Below are positions 18,584 to 27,175 of a stretch of DNA of 64,000 nucleotides, one piece after another (the first letter of the stretch is position 1; every line of letters starts with the position of its first letter). The translations under genes were made by a program, and so were the position numbers. The DNA lies in NCBI RefSeq assembly GCF_900111315.1, contig NZ_FOGU01000002.1:124001-188000 (forward strand), in the 5' to 3' direction. The DNA is from Tranquillimonas rosea. GTDB lineage: Bacteria > Pseudomonadota > Alphaproteobacteria > Rhodobacterales > Rhodobacteraceae. The notes beneath the pieces are model-generated. The model was not told the DNA's origin. It saw only the letters and a program-made list of their open reading frames with translations, and searched no databases.

Positions 18584-19558
18584 TCAGCCGGCGATCGTGA
18601 CCGTCGCGGCCTCGTCGCTGAGGTTGCCGAGACGGGCCACCAGGTTCTCGAGCACCGAGTCGAGCCCGTCGCGCATGTCGTTGGCCCATGCGACATAGGC
18701 CTCGAGAGGCGCTTCGAGCGCGGGCGAGGCCGCCGCGATCCGCGGGGCGTATCCATAAAGCAGCATGGCCAGCGCCGTGATCCCGATCACCAGCCCGAAG
18801 CCGAGACGAAAGCCGCGGCGTCCATGCGGCGCGTGCGGCGGCGTATCCTCGTCGGTTGCTGGCTCGGCGTGGTGCGTGGTCGAGGTGGCCGTCAGGGTCG
18901 AGTTGATCTCTTCGATGTCCGGAAGCAGGTCACGGCGCGAGGCGCCGGACTCGGGCGGTTCGTCCTTCCGGCTCTCGGACGTCGGCTCTGGCGCCGGGTC
19001 GGGGGCCGGCTCTGGCGTGGCGTCGGCGGTATCCTCGCGCTCCGGCTCCGTCGCTTCAGTGACGGCTTCTTCCGGTTCGGCCGGGTCGGGGGCCGTCGTC
19101 CATTCCTCGGAATGCTCCTCGGGCTCCGGCTCGGACAAGGTGTCGAGGGTGTCCTCGCGCTCCGTAGCCGCCGGCTCGGGGTCGGACGGGGGTGGCGGTG
19201 TCGTTTCGGGATGGCGTTCGGGCAGTTCTTCCAGCCCGAACTCGCCCTGCGTCTCCAGCGAACCGGCGCGCTCGCGGCGGCGCTGTTCGGCCTCGCGCTC
19301 GGCCTCTTCGCGCAGGATCGCGCGGGTGGCCTCGTCCATCTTCGGCCGGGGCTGGCCGGGCTCGCGCAGCGTCCGGGAGGTGACATCGGGCGCCGCCGCT
19401 ACGCCGTCATTGGCAGGCGCGGTGTCCTCTGCGGCCGAGGTCGAGGGCTGGAACCACGTGTGGCCGCAGGACGAACACTGGACGTCGCGTCCGGCCTCGG
19501 GGATCAGCCCGGCATCGACCTCGTACTGTGCGGCACAATTCGGACAAATCAGCCTCAT
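18584..19558 (-). CDS. zinc-ribbon (MJ0042-type) single-span membrane protein
   Basis: A 324-residue protein. An N-terminal zinc ribbon has Cys5-x2-Cys8 and Cys28-x2-Cys31 (CPNC and CSSC), matching the MJ0042/zinc_ribbon_5 family. Residues 45-230 are strongly acidic and low in complexity (Glu, Pro, Asp, Thr) and probably disordered. One membrane segment follows (about residues 253-275, LVIGITALAMLLYGYAP) and then a short tail of about 47 residues. The zinc ribbon would be cytoplasmic. Function unknown. Divergent from ftsE with 179 bases between starts. Confidence 0.85.
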   Translation of the reverse strand: MRLICPNCAAQYEVDAGLIPEAGRDVQCSSCGHTWFQPSTSAAEDTAPANDGVAAAPDVTSRTLREPGQPRPKMDEATRAILREEAEREAEQRRRERAGSLETQGEFGLEELPERHPETTPPPPSDPEPAATEREDTLDTLSEPEPEEHSEEWTTAPDPAEPEEAVTEATEPEREDTADATPEPAPDPAPEPTSESRKDEPPESGASRRDLLPDIEEINSTLTATSTTHHAEPATDEDTPPHAPHGRRGFRLGFGLVIGITALAMLLYGYAPRIAAASPALEAPLEAYVAWANDMRDGLDSVLENLVARLGNLSDEAATVTIAG

Positions 19559-19600
19559 ACTCGTCTCCAGCCCCGTCTACCCCGATTGACGTACCCCACC

Positions 19601-19637
19601 TTGTGCACAGCACTAGCAAGCAACCCGCTGTCCACAA
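19601..19637. promoter_or_regulatory. two DnaA-box-like 9-mers upstream of ftsE
   Basis: TTGTGCACA (19601-19609) and, on the other strand, TTGTGGACA (19629-19637) resemble the DnaA box TTWTNCACA with one and two mismatches. They lie in the zinc-ribbon/ftsE intergenic region. Two near-matches within 37 bases may be chance. Confidence 0.3.
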
Positions 19638-19737
19638 AGGCATTCGCCGGGGCGATCATTGAAAGATTATCACACCTGAGGCAAAAGGGCCGCGCAGTGT
19701 CAGGCAGGCGCTGCGGGCAGCCGGGGGCGACAGGCGC

Positions 19738-20415
19738 GTGATAGAGCTGAACGACGTCGGCTACAGCTATGGCGGGGACGCCCTGCTGACAGACGTGTCG
19801 CTGAACCTTTCCCCGGGATCGTTCCACTTCCTGACCGGGCCGTCCGGCGCGGGCAAGACGACGCTGCTCAAGCTGTGCTATCTTGAGCTTCAGGCAACGC
19901 GTGGCGAGGTCGTGGCCTTTGGCCGTCCGGCGCGCCAGCTCAGCCGCGATGGCGTGGCGCGGATGCGCCGCCGGGTTGGAATCGTGCACCAGGATTGCCG
20001 GTTCCTCGACCATCTTCCGCTGGTCGAGAACGTCGCGCTGCCGCTCAGCGTCTCGGGACAGCCCGACCATGCCGACAGCACCGAGATGCGGGAGCTGCTG
20101 GCCTGGGTCGGTCTGAAGCACCGCGCGACCGCCCTGCCGCCCGAACTCTCCGGTGGCGAACGGCAGCGGGCCGCGCTGGCGCGGGCCCTGATCATGTCGC
20201 CGGACGTGATCCTGGCCGACGAGCCGACCGGGAACCTCGACTGGGAGATGTCGCTGCGGCTTCTGACCCTGCTGGTCGAGCTGAACCGCATGGGCAAGGC
20301 CGTCCTGATCGCGACCCACGACCTTGCCCTGATCCGGCAGGCCAAGACGCAGCTCGCCGCGCGCGTGCTGCGCATCCGGGACCGGACGTTGCAGGTCGCG
20401 GGGGCCGAGCTGTGA
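19738..20415 (+). CDS. ftsE: cell division ATP-binding protein FtsE
   Basis: ABC ATPase that drives FtsX to activate peptidoglycan hydrolases at the septum. The 225-residue protein has Walker A GPSGAGKTT (34-42), signature LSGGERQ (137-143) and Walker B ending DEPTGNLD (161-168). It starts at GTG 19738; MIELNDVGYSYGG matches usual FtsE N-termini, and no ATG fits better. Its stop overlaps the GTG of ftsX. The order ftsE-ftsX-plsC suggests one operon. Confidence 0.95.
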   Translation: MIELNDVGYSYGGDALLTDVSLNLSPGSFHFLTGPSGAGKTTLLKLCYLELQATRGEVVAFGRPARQLSRDGVARMRRRVGIVHQDCRFLDHLPLVENVALPLSVSGQPDHADSTEMRELLAWVGLKHRATALPPELSGGERQRAALARALIMSPDVILADEPTGNLDWEMSLRLLTLLVELNRMGKAVLIATHDLALIRQAKTQLAARVLRIRDRTLQVAGAEL

Positions 20416-21314
20416 GGCCGCTGCGCGCGTTCATCTCGTTCCTCGTTGGCGACCCGCGGGCCGATCGCGTTGTGCCGCCCAGCGGCGTCGCGGCGCATCT
20501 GACGACCTTCGCCGCCGCGGCCATGGCGTTTCTCGCCGTCTTCGCGCTTGCCCTGTCGCTGTCGGCGGGGCGGTTGGCCGAGCGCTGGTCCAGCGCGCTT
20601 GCGCAAAGCTCGACCGTCAGAATCTCGGCGCCGGACGACCAGCGCGCGGCGCAGACGCAGGCGGTGCTCGACATCCTGGCCGAAACCCCCGGCGTGGAAA
20701 GCGCCCGCGCCCTGAGCGATGCCGAGCAGCGCGCGCTCCTGGCGCCCTGGTTCGGGGCCGACCTGCCGGTCGAGACGTTGCCGATCCCGCAGCTGATCGA
20801 GGTCGTCGAGACGCAGGCCGGCTACGATGCCGAGGGGCTGCGGCTGCGGCTCAGGGCCGAGGCGCCGGGTGCCATCCTGGACGATCACACGCGGTGGCGG
20901 CGGCCGCTGGTGCGGGCGGCGGACAGGCTGCGCAGCCTGGGCTGGACTTCGATCCTGCTGATCACGCTGACGACCGGCGCGATGATCACGCTCGCCGCCA
21001 ATGCCGCGCTGGCCGCCAACGCGCAGGTGATCGCGGTCCTGCGGCTCGTTGGGGCGCGGGACACCTACATCGCCCGCGCCTTCGTGCGCCGGTTCACCCT
21101 GCGAAGCCTCACCGGCGCGGCGATCGGCACGGCCTTGGGGATGCTGGCGGTCTGGGCCCTGCCCAGTGCCGAGACGGCGAGCAGCTTCCTGACGGGTCTC
21201 GGTTTTTCGGGCGCGAGCTGGCTTCTGCCCCTGACGATCCCGCCGCTCGCCGCTATCGTTGCATTCTGGGCGACGCGCGCCGCCTCATTCCGCGCGCTGA
21301 AGGAGGTGCGCTGA
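20412..21314 (+). CDS. ftsX: cell division permease FtsX
   Basis: Membrane partner of FtsE that transmits ATP hydrolysis to periplasmic wall-hydrolase activators. The 300-residue protein has one N-terminal membrane segment (about 35-55), a periplasmic domain, and three C-terminal segments, the FtsX topology. Translation starts at GTG 20412 in a GTGA overlap with the ftsE stop; a longer frame upstream is antisense-like shadow within ftsE. The plsC ATG follows the stop directly. Confidence 0.93.
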   Translation: MRPLRAFISFLVGDPRADRVVPPSGVAAHLTTFAAAAMAFLAVFALALSLSAGRLAERWSSALAQSSTVRISAPDDQRAAQTQAVLDILAETPGVESARALSDAEQRALLAPWFGADLPVETLPIPQLIEVVETQAGYDAEGLRLRLRAEAPGAILDDHTRWRRPLVRAADRLRSLGWTSILLITLTTGAMITLAANAALAANAQVIAVLRLVGARDTYIARAFVRRFTLRSLTGAAIGTALGMLAVWALPSAETASSFLTGLGFSGASWLLPLTIPPLAAIVAFWATRAASFRALKEVR

Positions 21315-22067
21315 ATGGGACAGGCGATGCAATGGGTCCGCTCGCTGATCTTCAACGTGTCGATGTATCTCGCCATGTTCGTGATCGCGATCGCGTTCGC
21401 CCCGATGGCGCTGTTCAGCCGGCATTGGGCCCGCAGGGCGTGCCTGACGTGGTGCAACTGGGTGCGCTGGTCGGCGGCGTGGATGATCGGCCTGCGCAGC
21501 GAGGTGCGCGGCACGCCACCCACGGGCGAGGTGATGATCGCGGCCAAGCACCAGTCCTTCCTCGACATCATCCTGATCTTCAGCTCGGTTCCCGCGGGGA
21601 AGTTCATCATGAAGCGCGAGCTGAAATTCGCGCCGCTCCTCGGGCAGTACGCCATGCGGATCGGCTGCGTTCCCGTGGACCGCGGCAAGCGGGGGCGGGC
21701 GATCAAGCAGATGCTGCAGGATGTGGGCCGGGGCCTGATCGCGCCGGGGCAGCTGATCATCTATCCGCAGGGCACGCGCGTGGCCCCCGGCGTCGACGCG
21801 CCCTACAAGACCGGGACGGGCGTGCTGTACCAGCAGCTCGGCCAGCCCTGCGTACCGGTGGCCACCAATGTCGGCGCGTTCTGGCCGCGGCGGGGCGTCG
21901 TGCGCAAGCCCGGGCTGGCGGTGGTGGAGTTTCTTCCCGAGATCGAGCCCGGCCTGCCGCTGCCGCACTTCATGGACAAGCTGCGTCAGGACATCGAGGG
22001 CGCGTCGGACAAGTTGCTGGCCGAGACCGGTCTGACACCGGAAGAGATCGAGGAGGTCGAGCGCTGA
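21315..22067 (+). CDS. 1-acyl-sn-glycerol-3-phosphate acyltransferase (PlsC family)
   Basis: Acylates lysophosphatidic acid in phospholipid synthesis at the inner membrane. The 250-residue protein has an N-terminal hydrophobic segment (11-33), the catalytic H-x4-D motif HQSFLD (79-84) and the substrate motif PQGTR (151-155), a variant of EGTR. Its ATG directly follows the ftsX stop, so it is translated with ftsEX. Acyl specificity cannot be read, and an ornithine-lipid or other lysophospholipid substrate is possible. Confidence 0.92.
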   Translation: MGQAMQWVRSLIFNVSMYLAMFVIAIAFAPMALFSRHWARRACLTWCNWVRWSAAWMIGLRSEVRGTPPTGEVMIAAKHQSFLDIILIFSSVPAGKFIMKRELKFAPLLGQYAMRIGCVPVDRGKRGRAIKQMLQDVGRGLIAPGQLIIYPQGTRVAPGVDAPYKTGTGVLYQQLGQPCVPVATNVGAFWPRRGVVRKPGLAVVEFLPEIEPGLPLPHFMDKLRQDIEGASDKLLAETGLTPEEIEEVER

Positions 22068-22076
22068 GCGCCCGGC

Positions 22077-23039
22077 TCAGTTCGCGAGGCCCTTGCTGCC
22101 CATCTGCAGGTATTTCTTGCGCCGGTCGGCGATGAGCTGATCGCGGCTCTTGCCGTCGAGCTGCTTCAGGAGCTTGCCGATCTCGGTCCCGACCTTGGCG
22201 ATGGTGCCGTCGGTGTCGCGCTGCGCGCCGCCCAGCGGTTCCGGGATGATGCGGTCGATCACGCCCAGCTTGTGCAGATCCTGTGCCGTGAGCCGCAGTG
22301 CCTCGGCGGCCTCGCGCATCTTCTCGGCGTCCTTCCACAGGATCGAGGCGCAGCCCTCGGGAGAGATCACCGAGTAGACCGAGTGTTCGAGCATCGCGAC
22401 ACGGTTGGCGGTGGCGAACGCGACCGCGCCGCCCGAGCCGCCCTCGCCGATGATGACCGAGACGCTGGGCACCCCCAGCGACAGGCATTTCTGCGTCGAC
22501 CGGGCGATCGCCTCGGACTGGCCGCGTTCCTCGGCGCCCTTGCCTGGATAGGCGCCCGGCGTGTCCACCAGCGTGACCACCGGCAGGCCGAAACGGTCGG
22601 CCATGTCCATCAGGCGGATCGCCTTGCGGTAGCCCTCGGGGCGGGCCATGCCGAAATTGCGCTCGATCCGGCTGCTGGTGTTGTTGCCCTTCTCGTGGCC
22701 GATCACCATCACCGGGCGGTCCTCGAGCCGCGCCAGCCCGCCCATGACGGCGTGGTCGTCGGCGAAGTTCCGGTCGCCCGCCAGCGGGGTGTACTCGGTG
22801 AAAAGCGCCTCGATGTAGTCGAGGCAGTGGGGCCGTTCGGGGTGCCGCGCGACCTGGCATTTCCGCCATGGCGTCAGGTCGCCATAGAGGTCCTTCAGCA
22901 TCGTCGCGGCCTTCTTGTCGAGAGCCTTGGCCTCTTTCTCGACGTCCATCCCCTCGGACTTGGCCGCCATCGCGCGCAGCTCTTCGGCCTTTCCTTCGAT
23001 CTCGGCCAGGGATTTCTCGAATTCGAGGTAGTGGGTCAT
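22077..23039 (-). CDS. accA: acetyl-CoA carboxylase carboxyltransferase subunit alpha
   Basis: With AccD, transfers the carboxyl group from carboxybiotin to acetyl-CoA, giving malonyl-CoA for fatty acid synthesis. The 320-residue product is full length. It starts [17 protein letters not shown] as AccA does and contains [14 protein letters not shown] and the EGGSGGA loop near residues 200-210. I chose the ATG at 23039; an upstream in-frame extension to 23138 does not match the family. It ends 9 bases from the convergent plsC gene. Confidence 0.95.
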   Translation of the reverse strand: MTHYLEFEKSLAEIEGKAEELRAMAAKSEGMDVEKEAKALDKKAATMLKDLYGDLTPWRKCQVARHPERPHCLDYIEALFTEYTPLAGDRNFADDHAVMGGLARLEDRPVMVIGHEKGNNTSSRIERNFGMARPEGYRKAIRLMDMADRFGLPVVTLVDTPGAYPGKGAEERGQSEAIARSTQKCLSLGVPSVSVIIGEGGSGGAVAFATANRVAMLEHSVYSVISPEGCASILWKDAEKMREAAEALRLTAQDLHKLGVIDRIIPEPLGGAQRDTDGTIAKVGTEIGKLLKQLDGKSRDQLIADRRKKYLQMGSKGLAN

Positions 23040-23158
23040 CAGGCGCTCCGGTTGGGCGATGCGGGCGATATAATGGTCCAAGCCGGGGAGATGCAACTTG
23101 GCAAGACTTGTGAACGCCGATCGCGGCACGGTTGGCACGGAACGAACCGGAGACAGAC

Positions 23159-24010
23159 ATGCCTGCGAAGTACGAGGATCGGCTGCTGCGCGTCCTCCGG
23201 CACATCCACGACAACCCCGCCGGGGACCTGTCGCTGGATGCGCTGGCCGAGGTCGCGGCGATGTCGCGCTTTCACTGGCATCGCGTGTTTCACGCCATGA
23301 CCGGCGAAAGCTGTGCCGAGGCCGTGCGGCGGGCGCGGATGTACCGCGCCGCCGCCGCGCTGGTGCAGGGCGACCGGCCCCTGCGGCTGATCGCTGGCGA
23401 CGTGGGCTATCCCAGCCAGCAGAGCTTCACGCGGGCCTTCCGCGCCGCCTATGGCCTGACTCCGGGGGCGTTCCGTCACCGCGGCGTGCTTGTGCCGCCG
23501 CATTGTCCCGCCAGCAAAGGAGACCACCCCATGTATCCCGTCGAAACCCTGGACCAGCCCGCCCGCCGGCTCGCCGCCCTGCCGCATCGCGGGGCCTATA
23601 TCCGTATCGGAGAGACCTTCGACGCCGTGGCGGCCATCTTTTCGGCCCGCGGCCTCTGGCCCCACGCGCACGAGATGATCGGCGTCTACTACGACGACCC
23701 CGCCGCCGTCGCCGAAGGCGATCTGCGCAGCAAGGCGGGGATCGTGATCGACGAGGAGGTCACGCTTGCCGCGCCGCTCGAAGAGGTGCGCCTGCCCGCG
23801 GGGCGGTATGCCGTGATGCACTACAAGGGACCGTATCCGGGGCTCGAGGCGGCCTACAAGTATCTCTACGGCGACTGGCTGGCCGGCACCGACGAAGAGC
23901 CGGGCGATCACCCGCCGATCGAGATCTATCTCAACGACCCGCGCAACATCGCGCCCGAGGATCTGCTGACCGATGTCTGCGTGCCGCTGCGAGCCGAGGT
24001 GGTGGCGTGA
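23159..24010 (+). CDS. AraC-family regulator with GyrI-like effector domain
   Basis: A 283-residue transcription factor. Residues 5-105 form two helix-turn-helix units of the AraC/XylS type ([25 protein letters not shown], then [23 protein letters not shown]). Residues about 125-283 are a GyrI-like ligand-binding domain, an arrangement resembling Rob and other multidrug-response regulators. The ATG at 23159 follows CCGGAGACAGAC. It is divergent from accA (119 bases apart) and ends 3 bases from convergent mcl1. Neither its targets nor its ligand can be named. Confidence 0.88.
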   Translation: MPAKYEDRLLRVLRHIHDNPAGDLSLDALAEVAAMSRFHWHRVFHAMTGESCAEAVRRARMYRAAAALVQGDRPLRLIAGDVGYPSQQSFTRAFRAAYGLTPGAFRHRGVLVPPHCPASKGDHPMYPVETLDQPARRLAALPHRGAYIRIGETFDAVAAIFSARGLWPHAHEMIGVYYDDPAAVAEGDLRSKAGIVIDEEVTLAAPLEEVRLPAGRYAVMHYKGPYPGLEAAYKYLYGDWLAGTDEEPGDHPPIEIYLNDPRNIAPEDLLTDVCVPLRAEVVA

Positions 24011-24013
24011 GGC

Positions 24014-24970
24014 TCAGGTGCCGATCATCTCGGCCTGGCGCACGATGACCTCGGCCTGCCGGATCGAGGCGAGGTCGACCAGCCGGCCCTTGTAGACCGC
24101 GGCGCCCTGACCGGTCCGCTTGGCCTCTTCCATCGCTTCGAGGATTTCGCGCGCCTCGGTCACGGCGGTCTCGGTCGGGGTGAACACCTCGTTGGCGAGT
24201 GCGACCTGCTTGGGATGGATGGCCCACTTGCCGACCATCCCGAGCGTCGCAGACCGCAGCGCCTGCGCGCGAAAGCCCTCGTCGTCCGAGAAGTCGCCGA
24301 AGGGGCCGTCCACCGGCAGCACGCCGTGGGTCCGGCAGGCGGCCACGATGGCGGCCTGCGCCCAGTGCCACGGGTCGGACCAGTATTTCTGCCCCTCGCG
24401 CGCCATGTAATAGTTCTCCTGCGTGCCGCCGATTCCGGTCGTCGCCATGCCCATCGAGGCGGCGAAGTCCGCGGCGCCCAGGCTCATCGCGGCCAGGCGC
24501 GGCGAGGCGGCGGCGATCTCTTCGACATGGGCGATGCCGGCGGCGGTTTCGATGATGACCTCCAGCGCGATCGGCCGCTTGCGTCCGGCCGCGGCCTCGA
24601 CGGCGGTGACGAGCGCATCGACGGCATAGACGTCGGCCGCGTTGCCCACCTTGGGGATCATCATCTGGTCCAGCCGGTCGCCCGCCTGTTCCAGCATGTC
24701 CACCACGTCGCGGTACCAGTAGGGCGTGTCGAGCCCGTTGATCCGCACGCTCAGCGTCTTCTCGCCCCAGTCGACGTCGCCGATGGCCTGCACGATGTTC
24801 GCGCGCGCCTCGGCCTTGTCGTCGGGCGCCACGGAATCCTCGAGGTCGAGGTTGATGACGTCGGCCTCGCTCTTACCCATCTTTTCGAAGATCGACGGGC
24901 GGGACCCTGGCCCGAAAAGCTGGCAGCGGTTCAGGCGCGCGGGCGGGGCGGGCTGGATGCGGAAGGACAT
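24014..24970 (-). CDS. mcl1: L-malyl-CoA/beta-methylmalyl-CoA lyase
   Basis: Cleaves malyl-CoA to acetyl-CoA and glyoxylate, and beta-methylmalyl-CoA to propionyl-CoA and glyoxylate; a key ethylmalonyl-CoA pathway enzyme. At 318 residues it has exactly the length I recall for Rhodobacter Mcl1 and near-identical segments (RCQLFGPGSRP, NLDLEDSVAPDD with Glu44-Asp45, FAASMGM, MVGKWAIHPKQVALANEVFTP). The ATG at 24970 follows CGGAGC. It is divergent from dgcN over 193 bases. Use of acetate or C2 units via this pathway is expected. Confidence 0.95.
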   Translation of the reverse strand: MSFRIQPAPPARLNRCQLFGPGSRPSIFEKMGKSEADVINLDLEDSVAPDDKAEARANIVQAIGDVDWGEKTLSVRINGLDTPYWYRDVVDMLEQAGDRLDQMMIPKVGNAADVYAVDALVTAVEAAAGRKRPIALEVIIETAAGIAHVEEIAAASPRLAAMSLGAADFAASMGMATTGIGGTQENYYMAREGQKYWSDPWHWAQAAIVAACRTHGVLPVDGPFGDFSDDEGFRAQALRSATLGMVGKWAIHPKQVALANEVFTPTETAVTEAREILEAMEEAKRTGQGAAVYKGRLVDLASIRQAEVIVRQAEMIGT

Positions 24971-25089
24971 TCGAGAGGCTCCGGGTAATTTTGTTTCGCC
25001 TTGGCTTTCTGCATTGTTAGGAAACTGCGCTTCGCTGCGCAACAGCATCCCGATGCTCGGCATTTGGGCGCCTGAGGATGGATAACCGG

Positions 25090-25104
25090 GACAAATAGTT
25101 TGTC
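25090..25104. promoter_or_regulatory. 15-bp palindrome between mcl1 and dgcN
   Basis: GACAAA-TAG-TTTGTC is a perfect inverted repeat with 6-bp arms, 59 bases before the dgcN ATG and 119 before the mcl1 ATG. Shape and place suit a dimeric repressor or activator. No regulator gene of the cluster is adjacent. Confidence 0.5.
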
Positions 25105-25163
25105 GGCTTGCAGTCCGCGGGTCGGCGTGCTGACTTTGGCGCGCAGCTTGAAAGGTCCCTTCG

Positions 25164-26162
25164 ATGATCGAGACACCGTATCTTCTGTTCCTGGGCGACG
25201 CGCCCGACCGGCTGGCCGCGAAGGTTGCCCAGGGCATCCGCGACTGGCGGCCGGACAATGCCGTCGGCCAGTTCCGGCTGCCCGGCTGCAACGCCGACAT
25301 GGGCCTGCCGGACATGACGCTGGAAGAGGCGAAGTCGGCCGGGGTCAAGACGCTGGTCATCGGCGTTGCCAACCGGGGCGGCGTGATCGCCGAAAGCTGG
25401 AAGGCCGTCCTGAAGGACGCTCTGGCCCAGGGCTTCGATGTGGCCAGCGGCCTGCACAACCTGCTCCGGGACGAGCCCGAGCTTGTCGCGGCGGCCAAGG
25501 AACACGGCCGGGCGCTGCACGACGTGCGCGTGCCCACCGTCCGCTACCCCATCGCCGACGGCAAGAAGCGCGGCGGCAAGCGCTGCCTCGCCGTGGGGAC
25601 CGACTGCTCGGTCGGCAAGATGTACACCGCGCTCGCCATGGACATGGAGATGAAGAAGCGCGGCCTGAAATCCTCATTCCGCGCGACGGGGCAGACAGGC
25701 ATCCTCGTGACCGGAGAGGGCGTGCCGCTGGATGCGGTGATCGCCGACTTCATGGCCGGCGCCGTCGAATGGCTCACGCCCGACAACGAGCTCGATCACT
25801 GGGACCACATCGAGGGGCAGGGCAGCCTGTTCCACGTCTCGTATTCCGGCGTGACGATGGCGCTGATCCACGGGGGGCAACCGGACGCGCTGATCCTGTG
25901 CCACGAGCCGACGCGGACCCACATGCGCGGCCTGCCCGATTACGATCTGCCGACGCTGGAACAGCTGCGCGACACGGTCCTGCCGCTGGCGCGGATCGCC
26001 AACCCGGCCGTGCAGGTCACTGGCATCTCGGTGAACACCGCCGCGCTCGGCGACGACGAGGCCGAGCTGCTGCTGCGCGAGATCGAGGATCGCATGGGCC
26101 TGCCCACGGTCGATCCCTATCGCCACGGCGCCGAGCGGCTGGTGGACGCGCTGCCGGCATGA
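25164..26162 (+). CDS. dgcN: D-glutamate N-acetyltransferase DgcN (DUF1611)
   Basis: In a D-glutamate catabolic route described in marine bacteria, DgcN acetylates D-glutamate to N-acetyl-D-glutamate. The 332-residue protein is of the DUF1611 family: an N-terminal Rossmann-like half with CNADMGLPDMTLEEA near 42-56, and a second half with the P-loop-like GTDCSVGKMYTA at 145-156. AAAGGTCCCTTCG lies before the ATG. Its stop overlaps the dgcA ATG (ATGA). Family membership is clear; activity is taken from characterised relatives. Confidence 0.88.
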   Translation: MIETPYLLFLGDAPDRLAAKVAQGIRDWRPDNAVGQFRLPGCNADMGLPDMTLEEAKSAGVKTLVIGVANRGGVIAESWKAVLKDALAQGFDVASGLHNLLRDEPELVAAAKEHGRALHDVRVPTVRYPIADGKKRGGKRCLAVGTDCSVGKMYTALAMDMEMKKRGLKSSFRATGQTGILVTGEGVPLDAVIADFMAGAVEWLTPDNELDHWDHIEGQGSLFHVSYSGVTMALIHGGQPDALILCHEPTRTHMRGLPDYDLPTLEQLRDTVLPLARIANPAVQVTGISVNTAALGDDEAELLLREIEDRMGLPTVDPYRHGAERLVDALPA

Positions 26163-27121
26163 TCACCGTCAGCCGCGACACGTTTCGACTGGCCCGCGCG
26201 TTCACCATCTCGCGCGGGTCGCGCACCGAATCCCGCGTGATCAGCGTGACGGTCGACCGCGATGGCGTGAAAGGGTGGGGCGAATGCCTGCCCTATGCGC
26301 GCTATGACGAGACGCTCGACAGCGTCGCCGCCCAGATCGAGGGGCTGGCACCCGACATCGACCGCGCCACCCTGCAGGACACGTTGCCCCCCGGTGCGGC
26401 CCGGAACGCGGTGGATTGCGCGCTCTGGGACTGGGAGGCGAAGCGCGCCGGCAAGCGCGCGTGGGAGCTTGCCGGATTGCCGGCTCCGGGGCCCGAGGTC
26501 ACGGCCTATACGCTGTCGCTGGAAGAGCCGGACCAGATGCGTGAGGCCGCGGCGGCGGCGGCACACCGCCCGCTTCTGAAGATCAAGCTCGGCACGCCCG
26601 ACGACATGCCCCGGCTTGAGGCCGTGCGCGAGGGCGCCCCCGACGCACGGATCATCGTCGATGCGAACGAGGGCTGGACCGCCGAGGTCTACAGCGATCT
26701 CGCGCCGCACCTCCTTCGGCTGGGCGTCGAGATGGTCGAGCAGCCGCTACCCGCCGGCGAGGACGACATGCTGGCCGAGATCGCGCGCCCGATCCCCGTC
26801 TGCGCCGACGAAAGCTGCCACGACCGCGCGTCGTTGCCCGCGCTCGAGGGCAAGTACGACATGGTGAACATCAAGCTGGACAAGACCGGCGGCCTGACCG
26901 AGGCGCTCGCGCTGCGGGACGCCGCCCACGCCGGGGGCTACGCCGTCATGGTGGGCTGCATGGTCGGGTCGTCGCTGGCGATGGCGCCGGCGGTGCTCGT
27001 CGCGCAGGGCGCCAAGGTGACCGATCTTGACGGGCCGCTCCTGCTGGCGGAAGACCGCGACGCGCCGCTTTGTTTCGACGAGGCCGGCGTGCATCCGTCC
27101 GAGCCGGCGCTCTGGGGCTGA
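26159..27121 (+). CDS. dgcA: N-acetyl-D-glutamate racemase DgcA (enolase superfamily)
   Basis: A 320-residue muconate-cycloisomerase-like enzyme. The KxK base pair is Lys141/Lys143 (LKIKLG), metal ligands are Asp168, Glu194 and Asp217, and the second base is Lys239 (NIKLDK). Such proteins are often labelled dipeptide epimerase; the overlap with a DUF1611 gene instead fits DgcA, which racemises N-acetyl-D-glutamate to N-acetyl-L-glutamate. Translational coupling to dgcN by ATGA supports this. An L-Ala-D/L-Glu epimerase role is the main alternative. Confidence 0.88.
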   Translation: MITVSRDTFRLARAFTISRGSRTESRVISVTVDRDGVKGWGECLPYARYDETLDSVAAQIEGLAPDIDRATLQDTLPPGAARNAVDCALWDWEAKRAGKRAWELAGLPAPGPEVTAYTLSLEEPDQMREAAAAAAHRPLLKIKLGTPDDMPRLEAVREGAPDARIIVDANEGWTAEVYSDLAPHLLRLGVEMVEQPLPAGEDDMLAEIARPIPVCADESCHDRASLPALEGKYDMVNIKLDKTGGLTEALALRDAAHAGGYAVMVGCMVGSSLAMAPAVLVAQGAKVTDLDGPLLLAEDRDAPLCFDEAGVHPSEPALWG

Positions 27122-27175
27122 CACCGCCCCGCTGACACGATTTAGCCGGTCGGACCGGCACCAAAGGAGACCGAG

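Noticed and set aside
19666-19675. Third DnaA-like box TTATCACAC before ftsE
   Set aside because: Only about five of nine positions match; not counted.
26159-27121. Annotating the racemase as L-Ala-D/L-Glu epimerase
   Set aside because: Possible by fold, but overlap with a DUF1611 gene fits N-acetyl-D-glutamate racemase better; kept as the alternative.
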